DNA of 64,000 nt. It comes from Leptodactylus fallax. Taxonomy: Eukaryota; Chordata; Amphibia; Anura; Leptodactylidae. Positions 38,774 to 49,199 of the stretch are shown here, in pieces. The translations under genes and the position numbers were made by a program. The stretch lies in contig CAMRHE010000462.1 in assembly GCA_947044405.1 (NCBI GenBank), positions 1,275,001 to 1,339,000 on the forward strand, read 5' to 3'. Position 1 is the first letter of the stretch. Every line of letters starts with the position of its first letter. The notes under the pieces were generated by a model, which did not search any database, was not told the origin of the DNA, and saw only the letters and a list, made by a program, of their open reading frames with translations.

Positions 38774-39119
38774 AGGGAGTCTGTCATCAAATCCCAGCAT
38801 ATCAACCCAGTCCAGTAGATAGGTCACCTGAATTAAATGGTGTTTTCCCCTTGTGAAAGGAGGCTTCTGTTGCTGAGATATTTTTCTCAATATACAAATA
38901 AGCTATTTGGAGCAACAAGGGTGTCGCCAGTCACCTCTCTGAAGCAATGGCAACGGCCTCATTGCTTTAAAGACCTCATTTGCATTTTATCAAAAATGTC
39001 AATATCTCGGCAACGGAAGCCCCGATTCATAAGGGGAAACCGACGTTTGATTCAGGTGACCCTAACCTATCTATCTCTGGGGCTGGGCTGATATGCTGGA
39101 TTCTGGTGACAGAATCCCT
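38774..39119. mobile_element. 346-bp TTAA-type MITE
   Basis: Long imperfect inverted repeats of ~130 bp start AGGGAGTCTGTCATCA at the left and end TGGTGACAGAATCCCT at the right. The right flank is TTAA (39120-39123) and the left is TTGA, a one-base decay. It ends only 8 bp before the TTAA of the next element. Confidence 0.8.
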
Positions 39120-39135
39120 TTAATATTGACATTAA

Positions 39136-39746
39136 AGGGATTCTATCATTGGGAAACCCTATTTTCACTAACAGCACGTCGGAATAGCCTTTAGAAAGAC
39201 TATTCTTCTCCTACCTTTATTTTTCTGATCCGTGACGCCGTTTTGGAGAATTTTCTTCTTTCTTCTTTTTGCAAATTAGTCTTCAGAAAGCACAGGGGGC
39301 ATTCCCCCCATGCTCAGAAAGCACAGGAGGCGTCCCCTGTGCTCACGTCACACGCTCTTCGGAAGATCCAATGCCGCCTTTCCGCAACGTCAGCACCCAC
39401 TCATCATGTCTGTTCGGGATCCAAATCCTACGAATGCTCAGTTGGCTCTGCCACTTTGACGTTAAAATGGCCGACTGGACATGTGCAGTTGGCTCTGTCC
39501 AACGCGAAAAGGCAGAGTCGACTGAGCATACGCGGGATTTGTATCCCGAATAGACATGATGGGCGGGAACTGATGCTGCGGAGAGTCGGCGCTGGATCTT
39601 CTGAAGAGCGTGTGACGTGAGCACAGGGGATGCCCCCTGTGCTTTCTGAAGACTAATTTGCATAAAGAAGAAAATTCTCCAAAATTTCTAAAGCCTATTC
39701 CAAGGTGCTGTTACTGAAAAATGGGTTTGCCAATGATAGAATCCTT
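39136..39746. mobile_element. 611-bp TTAA-flanked fold-back MITE
   Basis: TTAA lies on both sides (39132-39135 and 39747-39750). The ends are AGGGATTCTATCATTGGG and its near inverse. The whole element is close to an inverted repeat centred near 39475: both strands give frames starting MQISLQKAQGA from opposite arms. TTAA duplications point to piggyBac-type mobilisation, though no transposase is present. Confidence 0.85.
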
Positions 39747-40018
39747 TTAAAGGGGTTATCCAGGATATTTTATTATTGCGGCAGGAGGCTGGGGAAGGTG
39801 AAAAATAAAAAAACATACCCACCTGCACTCTGTTGTCGCAGTAATAAAATACCCCTTTAATATTCCTAGTTTTGTACTTTGCATTTGTAAATATCTATGC
39901 TGTGATTTGACTGATTTATACATCATAAGAATTAATAAAGTTGCTTCCTGCCTGTAATGTTCATGCATACAATGTTTTGTATAACACAATAGTCACAGAT
40001 ATTTCTTGTTTTATACAG

Positions 40019-40246
40019 GAGCAGAATACAGTTGGAATGTCAAGACCTACTGGACAGATGCAACAGTCTGTGCCGGGAGCAAGTGGGAACCCAGGGGCTC
40101 CGGGCTTCATGCCTAGCCAGCCTCAAGCTGCGATGATGAAACAGATGCTTATAGAGCAACGGGCTCAGCTACATGCTATGGAGCAGCAAAAGCAGCAGTT
40201 TCTCAGGGAGCAGAGACAGCAACAACAGCAGATATTAGCTGAGCAG
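40019..40246 (+). CDS. MAML3: MAML3 internal coding exon (Gln-rich region)
   Basis: This exon has 76 complete codons, from GAG-CAG after a TTTTATACAG acceptor to GAG-CAG before a GTGAAG donor, so both ends are phase 0. The peptide opens EQNTVGMSRPTG and runs into a Gln-rich helical segment containing QMLIEQRAQLHAMEQQ and then LREQRQQQQQILAEQ. Mastermind-like proteins are nuclear coactivators: an N-terminal helix binds the Notch intracellular domain and CSL, and the Gln-rich remainder carries activation regions and recruits p300 and other factors. That N-terminal helix is not in this window, so its exon must lie upstream. The stretch matches what I recall of MAML3, where this block is followed by the next two exons found here in the same order. 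MAML2 is the main alternative, but its C-terminus differs from the one encoded downstream. Confidence 0.92.
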
Positions 40247-41456
40247 GTGAAGTAACTTTGGCTTCTTATCTCTGTGGCTCATACATTACACATAGCTGTC
40301 TTCACAATTCTTCATTGGATTAATAAAGCCATCTATGTTTTTTATGCTTTTTGCGAAGCTTTACACCACTGCTTTAAAAATACCATGATATGTGTTATGC
40401 TTTTTTGTATCCACAAAGAATGGTTCACATACACAGTCCCCATTCTGCAAAAACAATGTTTACAAAAAATATCTCTATAACTATAATCCTTTTTTCCATA
40501 CTGATGAATACATTTTTTTCAGGATAGAAAACAAAATATTTGTATCTGCCAAGCTGTGGAAATCAGACAACTTCTAGTTTTCTGAAATCATTCATCAGGT
40601 TTCCTATGAAGCAACAGTGCCCTCTAGCAGCCATAAGTGCATGCTTGTTTTTTAGTGTAATGTGAATAGTAGTAACAGGTTTTTCTGCATGTTTATTTTG
40701 TAGAAATATTGTCCTCTGAGCAGAGGCGTAGCTAGGGGTTCAGCACAGGGGGGGCGAACATGTCCAAGTGGGCCCCCAACTTAGGTATACCGATACTATC
40801 ACTATACGGTGAGCGTATAGTGGTATATATCGGATCTACACAGGGCTCTGCAGACGATTTAGGCAAATACAGGGCAGTAACATTTAGTGACTTACTGGTG
40901 ACGTCTCTGACTAATCGGTCACATTCCCTATCTCTTTCATCTGAACCGCCATGACCACTTCTTCCAGTCTCTGTAAAGTTTGCAGCACATTTTTGGCTCC
41001 TCACTTTTCCAGGTACCCGACCCACATTGTGCTCACCTGCACAAAGCCCCCATCCTGCCCTTTAAATAGTGTCCCTTATTAATAATGCCCCAGGTGTTTC
41101 CTAATTAAAAAGTAAACAAAAGGTAAAAATAATTAATGGGGTTCCAATAATCGGGACCCCCAGGATCAGCTGTTTGAATGAACCGTGTTACCTGTGTAAG
41201 CTCTGTGACCTCTTCTCTGTTTACATAGTGTCATTCATCTCATAGCGGCCATGTAATGTAACTACAGCCTCGTCCTATACACATCTATGTGACAAGACTG
41301 GAATTACATCACATGGTCACTATAAACAGACAGCGTGTGATATAAACAGGCACCATAGCCCCATCATACAGCTGGTCAGTGGGGAGTCACTGATCTCTTA
41401 TTGATGATTTATTCTGAGGATAGATCATCAATAAAAATGAGCTGGAAAACTCTTTA

Positions 41457-42031
41457 AGCCTAAGGCCCCACGTGGCATCCCACAGCAAAAAAGCGCTGTT
41501 CTTCCTGCTGCATTTTGCACAGAAAGTTCGCAGAGGTTTCCTCTGCGGACTTTCTGCTTCAATTATATCTACAGGGAAACCGGGGGGCGTTTCCATAGGA
41601 ATGCTGCGATTTCCAAAACTACGACTGTTTTGGAAATCACACCATGTCCACTGAGCATATTTTACCACAAAGTGGGGATGGGATGGGGCCCCATGTAGCA
41701 AAAACGCCACGGGAAAAAAATGCGGCATTTTACAGTTCCTGCAAAGTGGATGGGATTCTAGCAAATCCCATCCACACATTGTGGAAAAATGCGTGCAGCG
41801 GACACTCTGCGATTTCCAAAACCGTTGCGGTTTTTGGAAATCGCAGCATGTCAGTTATACCTACAGAAACGCTGGCGGTTTCCCTATAGTTATAATGAAA
41901 GCAGAAAGTCTGCAGAGGAAAAATCTGTGGCCCTTCTGTGAAAAGCGCTGCGGGAAAAACCACAATGTTACTGCCGCGGTTTTTCCTGCAGCGCTTTTTT
42001 GCTGTAGCCCGCTACGTGGGGCTTTAGTCTT
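41457..42031. repeat. Two head-to-head GGGGCCCCACGTGG-family copies
   Basis: The left part (41457 to about 41685) is inverted: it begins AGCCTAAGGCCCCACGTGG and includes CGCAGAGGTTTCC. A second copy in the other orientation starts GGGGCCCCATGTAGC and ends CTACGTGGGGCTTTAGTC. Both share the GTGGATGGGATTCTAGC block. They lie within the 1.9-kb hAT-type element. Confidence 0.72.
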
Positions 42032-42501
42032 AATAAAGCCCAAGTGTCACTTTAATTAAATTAATTGCCCCCTCATATTATGCCCAATTCCCCCTGACAT
42101 AAATACTGCACCCCTAATGACCCCTTATCTCAATGACCACCCCCTTATGTTCATAATGACACCTAATATAAATAACCTCCTTCCTTGTACCCCGTAATAA
42201 CCCTTATATAAATGACGCCCTCTTATGTTCATAGTGCCCCCACCCTTATAGTTATAATTCCCCCTAACAACCCCTTATACTATTAAAATACCCACAATTA
42301 AGCTAAAACAAACTAAGCTTTCTCTTCTTGACCCGCGCTCTATGCGCAGGGTCCACGCACAGGAAGTCAGCGTCTCAGCGCAGGATGCGCCATCTTGTGA
42401 CGTCATCGCGCCGCCTGTGCTGATGACTGTGTTTTCGTTGTCATGTAAACCGCAGGCCTGTAGTGGCTTGCGGTTTAGAAGACAGCAAGTTGCAGGAAGC
42501 G

Positions 42502-42543
42502 TTTTAACTAGATCGGTGTCTGCAGACACCGATCTAGTTAAAA
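42502..42543. repeat. Perfect 42-bp palindrome
   Basis: Two 21-bp arms meet with no spacer between 42522 and 42523. The left arm begins TTTTAACTAGATCGG and the right arm is its exact reverse complement, ending CTAGTTAAAA. It sits about 100 bp inside the right end of the hAT-type element. Confidence 0.92.
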
Positions 42544-42885
42544 GTAAAAGATGTATTAATGGTGGCCCCAGGTTGGGCCCTAAAATGTCAGTGGGTCCGG
42601 GGCGGCCCCCCCCCCCCCCCCCCGCTAGCTACGCCTCTGCCTCTGAGGTTTCTTCCTATACATATATGTGCAGGACTGCCAATTCAGTTTCTAGGATTTT
42701 GACTTAAGATAGTTTTGTGAGGAACAGGGGCCAAATAGGGAGAAGCAAAAACATGCAATTTTTTCAGGGTCATTGTGCAATTTGAATACTTTGACAGTCT
42801 CGAAAAATACTGATATTTGTAGTTAATTATTTGAACATCTAGCAACACAGAGTGAATAACATCTTAATGTTCAATATTACTTGTT

Positions 42886-43156
42886 TTAGGCTAGGTTCAC
42901 ACTTGCACTGGGCTCTCCGTAGTTTGAGTCTGCCGGGGACCCGAATGACAGAGAGCAGGACCACTTTAACAAGGGTTACCCACAGACCCCATACACTATA
43001 ATGGGATCTGCCGGGTATCCGTCAGATTTCCACCGTTGTTATACTGAAACCAGTGGAGAGAAAAGTCCTCTGTGCAGGACTTTTCTCTCCACCGACTTTT
43101 GGGGGTTTCTGCAACGGAGTCTCAGTGACTCTGGCGCAGATGAGAACCTAGCCTTA
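42886..43156. repeat. GGCTAGGTTCACA-family repeat, copy 2
   Basis: It runs from TTAGGCTAGGTTCACAC to GAGAACCTAGCCTTA, inverse termini. It shares AAAAGTCCTCTGTGCAGG and CCCATACACTATAATGGG with copy 1. A local hairpin is formed by GAGAGAAAAGTCC and GGACTTTTCTCTC. It is probably a non-autonomous DNA transposon. Confidence 0.72.
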
Positions 43157-43220
43157 CTTGCATTACATGAATTTTCATGAAAAGGTGAAATATGTGCAAG
43201 GTCTTGCTGGGCAGTCTGGT

Positions 43221-44068
43221 TTATCTACTTGTAATTCTGCCAGGAGTAACTGTACAATGGCAAACAAAATGCTGAGAAAAGCCTAAGTGACCATCATATA
43301 GGAGATCCAGGAACACTGAACGAAAACATAGGGCAAATACATGCAGGCATGATGCAGTTAAAAAGATTCTTGACAGAGGATAAGAGCAATCTATGAGCAC
43401 AGTCAGGAAAGCTGCTTGCTTTGTGTGAATAATATCCTATCTGTAATCACACAATCAGCCAGAGGTAGGTACAAGAACATAGAAGACTGTCCTTACATTG
43501 TAAGCAGTGAGATGTGCAGAGTCTTCAGTCCAGTGTACAGAGAAAGCAGTTTACAGACATGTGTGGAGACTATTCACTGTGTCAAGAGATCAGTCCCTTC
43601 TCCTTCCACTCATTGTGAAGATGTCTTGGTATTTAATGGTATCTATGGACAGGACTTTCCTATTAACCGAGAGTGAACTGCAACTTAGCTAGAAGGGAGG
43701 CACCTAGTAGAAGAAACTTTAGAGTGGTTTTCAGAAAGAAAGCAGCCACATTCTTAATTAAACGGATTCTATCATTGAGAAACACTATTTTCACTAACCG
43801 CACGTCGGAATAGCCTTTAGAAAGACTATTCGTCTCCTACCTTTATTTTTCTGATCCGCGTCGCCGTTTTAGAGAATTTTCTTCTTTCTTCTTTATGCAA
43901 ATTAATCTTCTGAAAGCACAGGGGGCGTCTTTCTAAAGGCTATTCCGATGTGCTGTTAGTGAAAATAGGGTTTCCCAATGATAGAATCCCTTTAAAGTGC
44001 ATTACATTATGGTCCAGAATCACAAGCTCTATTAAATGAGACTTAGTTGTCTGAAAAGGTTACTGCCG
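43221..44068 (+). repeat. Unclassified ~600 bp repeat, copy 2, split by a MITE
   Basis: It shares the blocks of copy 1 (GAAAAGCCTAAGTGACC, ATATAGGAGATCCAGGA, TTAGTTGTCTGAAAAGG). A 230-bp TTAA element at 43762-43991 interrupts it. Without the insertion it is about 610 bp. Confidence 0.75.
43762..43991. mobile_element. 230-bp deleted copy of the TTAA fold-back MITE
   Basis: It has the same termini as the element at 39136 (ACGGATTCTATCATTGAG and its inverse) and the same early sequence (ACGTCGGAATAGCCTTTAG). Most of the centre is missing. TTAA duplications are at 43758-43761 and 43992-43995. It is inserted inside a larger unclassified repeat (43221-44068). Confidence 0.87.
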
Positions 44069-44420
44069 AGTATAAAAATAAGAAGACCTCTATATAATAT
44101 TCCTGGTGGCTTGAAGCTGATACATTTTTATCCCTGTTGCTTGAATGGGTTAATGCCCACATCCCTTATGAACTACAACAGAGAATGGGGGCCTTTATGG
44201 CTTAGAGTAGAGAAGGCTTAATGACAGCATCCCTTATGCTCCAGGGAGGTGAAGGTGTTAAATTATATCTGGTGTCCAGTGAGTTACTCGCTTTTCCATC
44301 TTCCAGAATTGGCATATTCTATCAAGAAGCTGAACATGCTAATGCTTTACAGTATATCAGGCCTAACTTTAAGATAGAGAAATGTACACAGCTGCTCCTG
44401 TGATTGGGCAGAACACTTAA

Positions 44421-44765
44421 TTAAAGGGATTTTCCAGAACTTAGAATAAGTCATCAATATCTGATTGGCGGAGTATCGAAAACCAAGACCCCCACAGATC
44501 AGCTGTTTGAAGACAGTTTGCATACATGCAACGCAGTATGTATGCAAGAGCTGTACTTGGTATTGCAGAGTAGCCCCATTCACTTGAATGAAACTGAGCT
44601 GCAAACAGGCCACCTCATGAATGAAAGTGACGTCACTGGCGTGTGAAGCAGAAGCAGCGCACACTAGAGTGTCACTGAGTCAGCTGATCTGTGGGGGTCC
44701 CAAGTGTTGGTACTTCACCAATTATATATTGATGACCTATCCTATAGATATTGGAAGGGTAGGTT
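44421..44765. repeat. TTAAAGGGATTTTCCAG-type repeat
   Basis: It begins TTAAAGGGATTTTCCAGAAC and contains AAGTCATCAATATCTGATTG and, inverted near the right, ATATTGATGACCTATCCTAT, with matching GATCAGCTG blocks near both ends. The right terminus is eroded. Confidence 0.5.
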
Positions 44766-44854
44766 TTCTTTGCCTCCATATTTTTGGTTGCCCTGAATCT
44801 ATCTATGAAAACACTAAAATACAGGTTGACCAGTGGTGCTAATCTACAGTTTAA

Positions 44855-45272
44855 AGAGGACCTTTCACCACCTCCAACAAGTCCAGCTCTTTACATCAAT
44901 TAATAGGCTCCACTAATTCTGGCACAGATGGAATTTTTTCTCTAGCCCCCACCGTTCCTGAGGAATCAGTGCTGTTAGTTTTGGTGATATGATATGCTAT
45001 TTAGTCTCTGTACTGTCAGGAAAGAGGTGTCAGGCAAGGAGGTGTGATTATGAGATCTAACAATGGCTGCCTCAGATTGGAGCTCTGAATCACACCCCCC
45101 TGTCTGACATTACAAAGCATAAATAGCACATCAGGCTTTAAATCTAACTGAGATTGTTGCTTGGGAATGGTGGAGGCTAGAGAAAAAATTCCAACTGTGC
45201 TGGAATCAGTGGAGCAGCGCCTATTAACAGATGCTATGAATTTAAATTAGTGAAGGTGGTGAAAAGTCTTCT
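44855..45272. mobile_element. 418-bp TTAA-type MITE
   Basis: The left end AGAGGACCTTTCACCACC follows TTAA (44851-44854). The right end GGTGGTGAAAAGTCTTCT is its inverse, followed by TCAA (TTAA with one change). Inner arms also pair (for example CTAGCCCCCACCGTTCC with GGAATGGTGGAGGCTAG). There is no coding capacity. Confidence 0.8.
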
Positions 45273-45617
45273 TCAACACAGTGACTCTCATGGGTTAAAA
45301 GTAGTTTGCACACGTTAGCACATGTATGGAGTTTGTATGTTCTTCCTGTCTATATTTCCTCTTAGTTTTCCACATTCTTTCTACTCTTCAAAAACATTCT
45401 GCAAAGCTAAATGACTTTGTATCCACGCCAATGACAGTGTAGGTGTGTGTGTGCCCAAGCTATGAATATAAATGGGCTTTAAGATTCCTGGCATTTTTTC
45501 TGACACTGAGAGGTGTAACAGACAGAACAGCACTGACTGATATTTTACAGGGATCTTCATTCTGTCTTATTTACACAGCTTTATTTACTTTTCTTACCAT
45601 CACCCTCTTATCTCCGC

Positions 45618-45622
45618 AGCAG
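45618..45622 (+). promoter_or_regulatory. MAML3: NAGNAG tandem splice acceptor
   Basis: The intron/exon junction reads CGCAGCAGTT, giving two possible AG acceptors three bases apart. Use of the second would remove one Gln codon without shifting the frame. Both have the same upstream pyrimidine tract. Confidence 0.6.
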
Positions 45623-45704
45623 TTACAACAACCGCACATGAACAGACAGCACCTCCAGCAACAAAGGAATCCTTATGGAGTCCAGCAAGTCAATCCTTTT
45701 CAAG
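45620..45704 (+). CDS. MAML3: MAML3 short penultimate coding exon
   Basis: This exon is 85 nt: 28 codons plus one base. It is bounded by a pyrimidine-rich tract ending CTCCGCAG and by the donor AAG|GTGAGA. It encodes QLQQPHMNRQHLQQQRNP followed by YGVQQVNPFQ, and the leftover G joins GT of the last exon to make Gly. The previous exon ends in phase 0, so the frame runs through. The translation continues the Gln-rich Mastermind-like sequence; the order LAEQ-QLQQ-...-NPFQ-GSPQDI is what I recall for vertebrate MAML3. The acceptor reads CAGCAG, a NAGNAG tandem, so 45620 and 45623 are both possible starts differing by one Gln. I chose the upstream AG because it keeps the Gln I recall in the family. 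Confidence 0.9.
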
Positions 45705-46159
45705 GTGAGAACATATTCCTCACTGTTCCATTCATTGAAGTAAAAAAAAAAAAAAAGGTTTCTAGATTTTATGGTGCCCAAGATATAACTTTTTGAAGTG
45801 ACTTTTCCCACAGCCTCAGTTCTCTGCATTAGACAGGAGCCCTCCTATCCATACTCTGTGAGAGGATTTCTTGTGGCAATAGAGAAACAATAGAAAGAAA
45901 AAATAACGGACAGAAAGTAAATTTCAGATTTCACAGAAAGGAACCAAAAATCCATTATTAGAGCATATTACAACATTTATTAATGCTGGCAGAAAATCAA
46001 ACCTTTAGGTAAATGTACACTATGCATGCCCCTTTCTTTTTTTTCAATACACTCTGGTTTTGACATAGAGAACAGCATAAGACTTAGTTCACACCTGCGC
46101 CGAAGTCTCCGTTGAAAACTCCATCGCAATGTCGAATCGGATTGTAAAGCATTTCCATT

Positions 46160-46300
46160 ATAAGGCCCCATGTCGCAGGCCGCAGCAAAAATGCGCTGCC
46201 GGAAAAACTGCGACGGTTTTGGAAATCGCAGTGTTTCTGCTGCGTGTATTTTCTAGCGAATCCCATCCACTTTGCAGGGACTGTAAAACGCAGTGGTCGG
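46160..46300. repeat. Inverted fragment of the GGGGCCCCACGTGG family
   Basis: TAAGGCCCCATGTCGCAGG, GGTTTTGGAAATCGCAG, GCGAATCCCATCCAC and CTGTAAAACGC follow in the order expected for the family read from its other end. Only ~140 bp remain. Confidence 0.6.
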
Positions 46301-47469
46301 TATTGCAACTCAGGCACGTTCACTGAGCTGCAGTGTATTGTATTTGCTAGCACTGTTTTGTATAATGTGTTAATGCATGCTTATTCTGCTTTACAGTAGT
46401 GAGTGTGGGTCATCATGCAGTCAGTGTGGCGCAGTACAGTGGCACTTACTGGAAGATGTATTGCGTGATTTAAAGGTGGTTTGTTACGCTTACTCTGTTG
46501 TTCTACCATACTCATGTCAGATGTTGTCCAGGCTACCCAAGGAGGGAAATGGCTTGTACTTAAGGGCTCATTCCCACACTTCAATGGGAGAAGGTGGATT
46601 GAGAACGGCTCGCTGCTAGAGGATAGTTTGATAGAGGAAACATCTAGAAACATCAGGCTAGCTAGCAGAGTCAAGCAGAGATCTTGTGGAGAGAGGGACA
46701 CTACCAACCGATTCTGTGCACCAGCACACCATACAGAGAGCACTTTTTGAATGTGAGCCCGGGTCCTATGGTGATAGGTGGCACATCCTTTGTAGCCAAA
46801 GCGTGGTGCTCAGTGCTACAGCCATCCAGTGAAGATCTGCTGTATCATAACATACACTGTGAAGAAGGAGGAAGCTATAGTGTTGTGTGTTTCCCTTCTC
46901 TGCTAGTGGAAGACTCTAGGCGACCTGCCGGGGCAAAGGCTCTGGTGCTGGCGCCTGCTTACACAAGTGCCGTGGCCCCTTCAAACAGCTGATGGTTGGG
47001 ATGACAGGTATCAGATCCCCGCTGATCTGATATTGATAGGTCATCAATATCAGAATAGCAGGGCTCTAACTGGATAGGGCATCAATATTAATGATAGCTA
47101 GATTAATAATAATATTTATATTAAATATATTAATAATATTAAGGACAAGTCATCAATTTTAAGTTGGAAAACCCCTTCAAGTCAGGTGTATTGAGCAAAA
47201 TTCAATATTTATAGAGACAATCGTAGATGTAGTCCTAGGCAAGTCTTGTGCTCCACAGGTTAACTATATATCTCTAGCAAAGATTAAGTGGAGGCTGAAC
47301 TCTATTGTTCTTCCACAGAAAAAAAATTGGTTAGCAAATAAAACAAAAGCCTGCAGTATTGATGAAGGCCTGTTATCTGCACAATGGCTTCAGAGATATG
47401 GCATTACAGGAGCAATGACACCTGTGTCTGCTCCCTGTGTAAGTTATCCTGACTGCATGTCACACAGAT

Positions 47470-47760
47470 TCTGCAATCTGGAAATAGTAAAGCCAAGATT
47501 GATGCTCCTGACCTCTTAGCTGCCGGCGGGATTACAGCATAGATCAGTCCTTTCCAGGCGCTGGAAAATAATAATTCATCATGTCATGATAAAGCCTGCT
47601 GCTCTGCCTATATCTTTATGCCACACAGAGACACCATGACAGAGGTTTCAATCACCCTGCTCTGCTGTCTGTCATTCCCTCCTTTCACCCATTCCTGTGT
47701 TAATGTGATGAAGGGTATGCTGCATAACACTGGGACTGTTTTACAGCAGGGAGATTGTAA
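47470..47760. promoter_or_regulatory. Candidate conserved non-coding element in the last intron
   Basis: The segment is repeat-free with TGGAAAATAATAATTCATCA, ATGTCATGATAAAGCC and TTTCAATCACCCTGC. A TAATTCATCATGTCATGA core could bind homeodomain or bZIP factors. Low certainty. Confidence 0.2.
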
Positions 47761-48164
47761 AAAATTACATATGCAGTAATAATGCTTTCTGTAGTTTTAA
47801 TGGGTAATGGACTTGCATTATTGTAGTTCTTTTCCATCCTGTTTATTTCACTATTTGACTGCCAAAATGTCAGATGATCGTCACCCATCAGATGCTGATG
47901 ACCTTCTGTGAGTAGATCATCAGTATCCAAAATACGTGAGGTCTTGGAGAACCCCTTTAAGTTCAAGGTAGCCATTTATGTAATTGGGAATCAAACTAAA
48001 TAGATGTCATTGGCTGTGTAAAACATAATCCATGGAAAGAAATAACCTCTAAGCTGTCAAACATTGTTATGATCCTGATACGGACTACTCTGGACGTCTC
48101 TACATTGGGCCTCCTGAAGGGGTCAGCCTAATCACAACAGTCGTGTATTTTCCTTTGTGCCCCT

Positions 48165-48495
48165 GATCAAGTAATTATCCCCTTCCACATATGTAATACT
48201 ATTACTGATGTGGGTGGGTTAGCACTATTACTGTAATATTCCCCAGGTAATAGTTCCCCCCACACATAATTAATACTATTATTTATGTGGGGAGGACTAT
48301 TACCTGTGCAGGACACTATTAGGGCACTATTACTGTAATAGGGCCCCCCAGGTAACTCTCCCTTTCCACATAGGTAATAGTGCCCCCAGGTAATAGTTAC
48401 CCCCCACATAAATAATAGTATTACTTATGAGGACTATTACCTGTGGGGGGGCTATTACCAGTGTGTGTGGGGGGGACTATTACCTACCGAGAACT
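48165..48495. repeat. Low-complexity array of alternating TAATAGT/CCCCCAC blocks
   Basis: Blocks such as GGTAATAGTTCCCCCCACAC and TTATGTGGGGAGGACTATTA occur in both orientations, repeated about eight times with variable spacing. They form many potential hairpins and give no coding signal. Confidence 0.6.
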
Positions 48496-49159
48496 ATTAG
48501 GGTTCACACAGTGGAATTTGGCACTCAGGTTGAGGCAGATTCCACCTCCAACTCAGCGCCAAATTTCATCCTGAATCAGCGTCCCATTGTATTTAATGAA
48601 AGGCACAAATCGAAGAAAAAAGAAGGGGAGAAAAGGAAAAAAACCACAGATCGTGGACTTTAGGTTGCTGGATGGGGGCATCGAGGGTCTAAAGAGGGCA
48701 ATAAAGGGCAACTAGCCAGAGCATTTGTTAATTTTCTGGTGTCATCTTGCTACTTATTGCCCCTTTAGTGTCCTTTTGTTCTGTGCCCCCTTGATGCCCA
48801 TTTGTCATTTATTGTCCCTTTAGTGTTCTGTGACAAAGGGTCCTAAAGAGAGAGTAAATGACAAATGAGTTGCCAAATTTTTGTAATGGAATCTTTTGCG
48901 CACGCGCAGGCAGACGTCACAAATCTGAATGCGTTAATGCCATATGTGGGCATCCTAAAGAGGCAATAAGCATCAAATTGGCATTAAGTCCTTCACTCTG
49001 CAAGATTTATTAAGGACTTTTTCTTATGAAGGGTGAGGGGCATTACAAGCGGATTCTGCACAGGGCGCTGCCCGATCTAAGGTCAGCCCTGGTTATAACC
49101 TGTTAATTTTGTCTGTATTTACACGACCTCAGCACGTGTTTTGTCTTGCAATTAATAAT

Positions 49160-49162
<3 letters not shown>

Positions 49163-49198
<36 letters not shown>
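49163..49198. repeat. (TA)n microsatellite
   Basis: About 18 units of TA lie between AATTGCA and ATAATGTTTC. Confidence 0.9.

Positions 49199-49199
<1 letters not shown>

Larger units (their letters stand above)
1..40018 (+). other. MAML3: Large MAML3 intron (3' part)
   Basis: No coding exon is supported before 40019. The only intact splice context that joins the MAML3 frame is the acceptor ending at 40018. The intron is at least 40 kb here, consistent with the very long introns of vertebrate MAML genes. It holds transposon copies, SINE and LINE tails, microsatellites and unclassified sequence, listed separately. Open frames of 60-180 codons inside it show no recognisable domain. Confidence 0.8.
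40721..42639. mobile_element. 1.9-kb non-autonomous hAT-type element
   Basis: A perfect 8-bp duplication, CCTCTGAG, flanks it (40713-40720 and 42640-42647). The ends CAGAGGCGTAGCTAG and its inverse give a 15-bp terminal repeat of hAT form (CAGnGGCGT). The ends are further related by G-rich and C-rich tracts. It carries no recognisable transposase. A 41457-42031 segment of another repeat family and a 42-bp palindrome lie inside. Confidence 0.88.
40247..45619 (+). other. MAML3: MAML3 intron between the Gln-rich exon and the 85-nt exon
   Basis: This 5373-bp phase-0 intron runs from GTGAAG to CTCCGCAG. It contains a 1.9-kb hAT-type element (40721-42639), a TTAGGCTAGG-type repeat (42886-43156), an unclassified ~0.6-kb repeat interrupted by a TTAA element (43221-44068), and another TTAA element (44855-45272). 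Confidence 0.88.

Noticed and set aside
39243..39663. Overlapping ORFs on both strands with the same peptide start
   Set aside because: They come from the two arms of a fold-back transposon, not from a gene.
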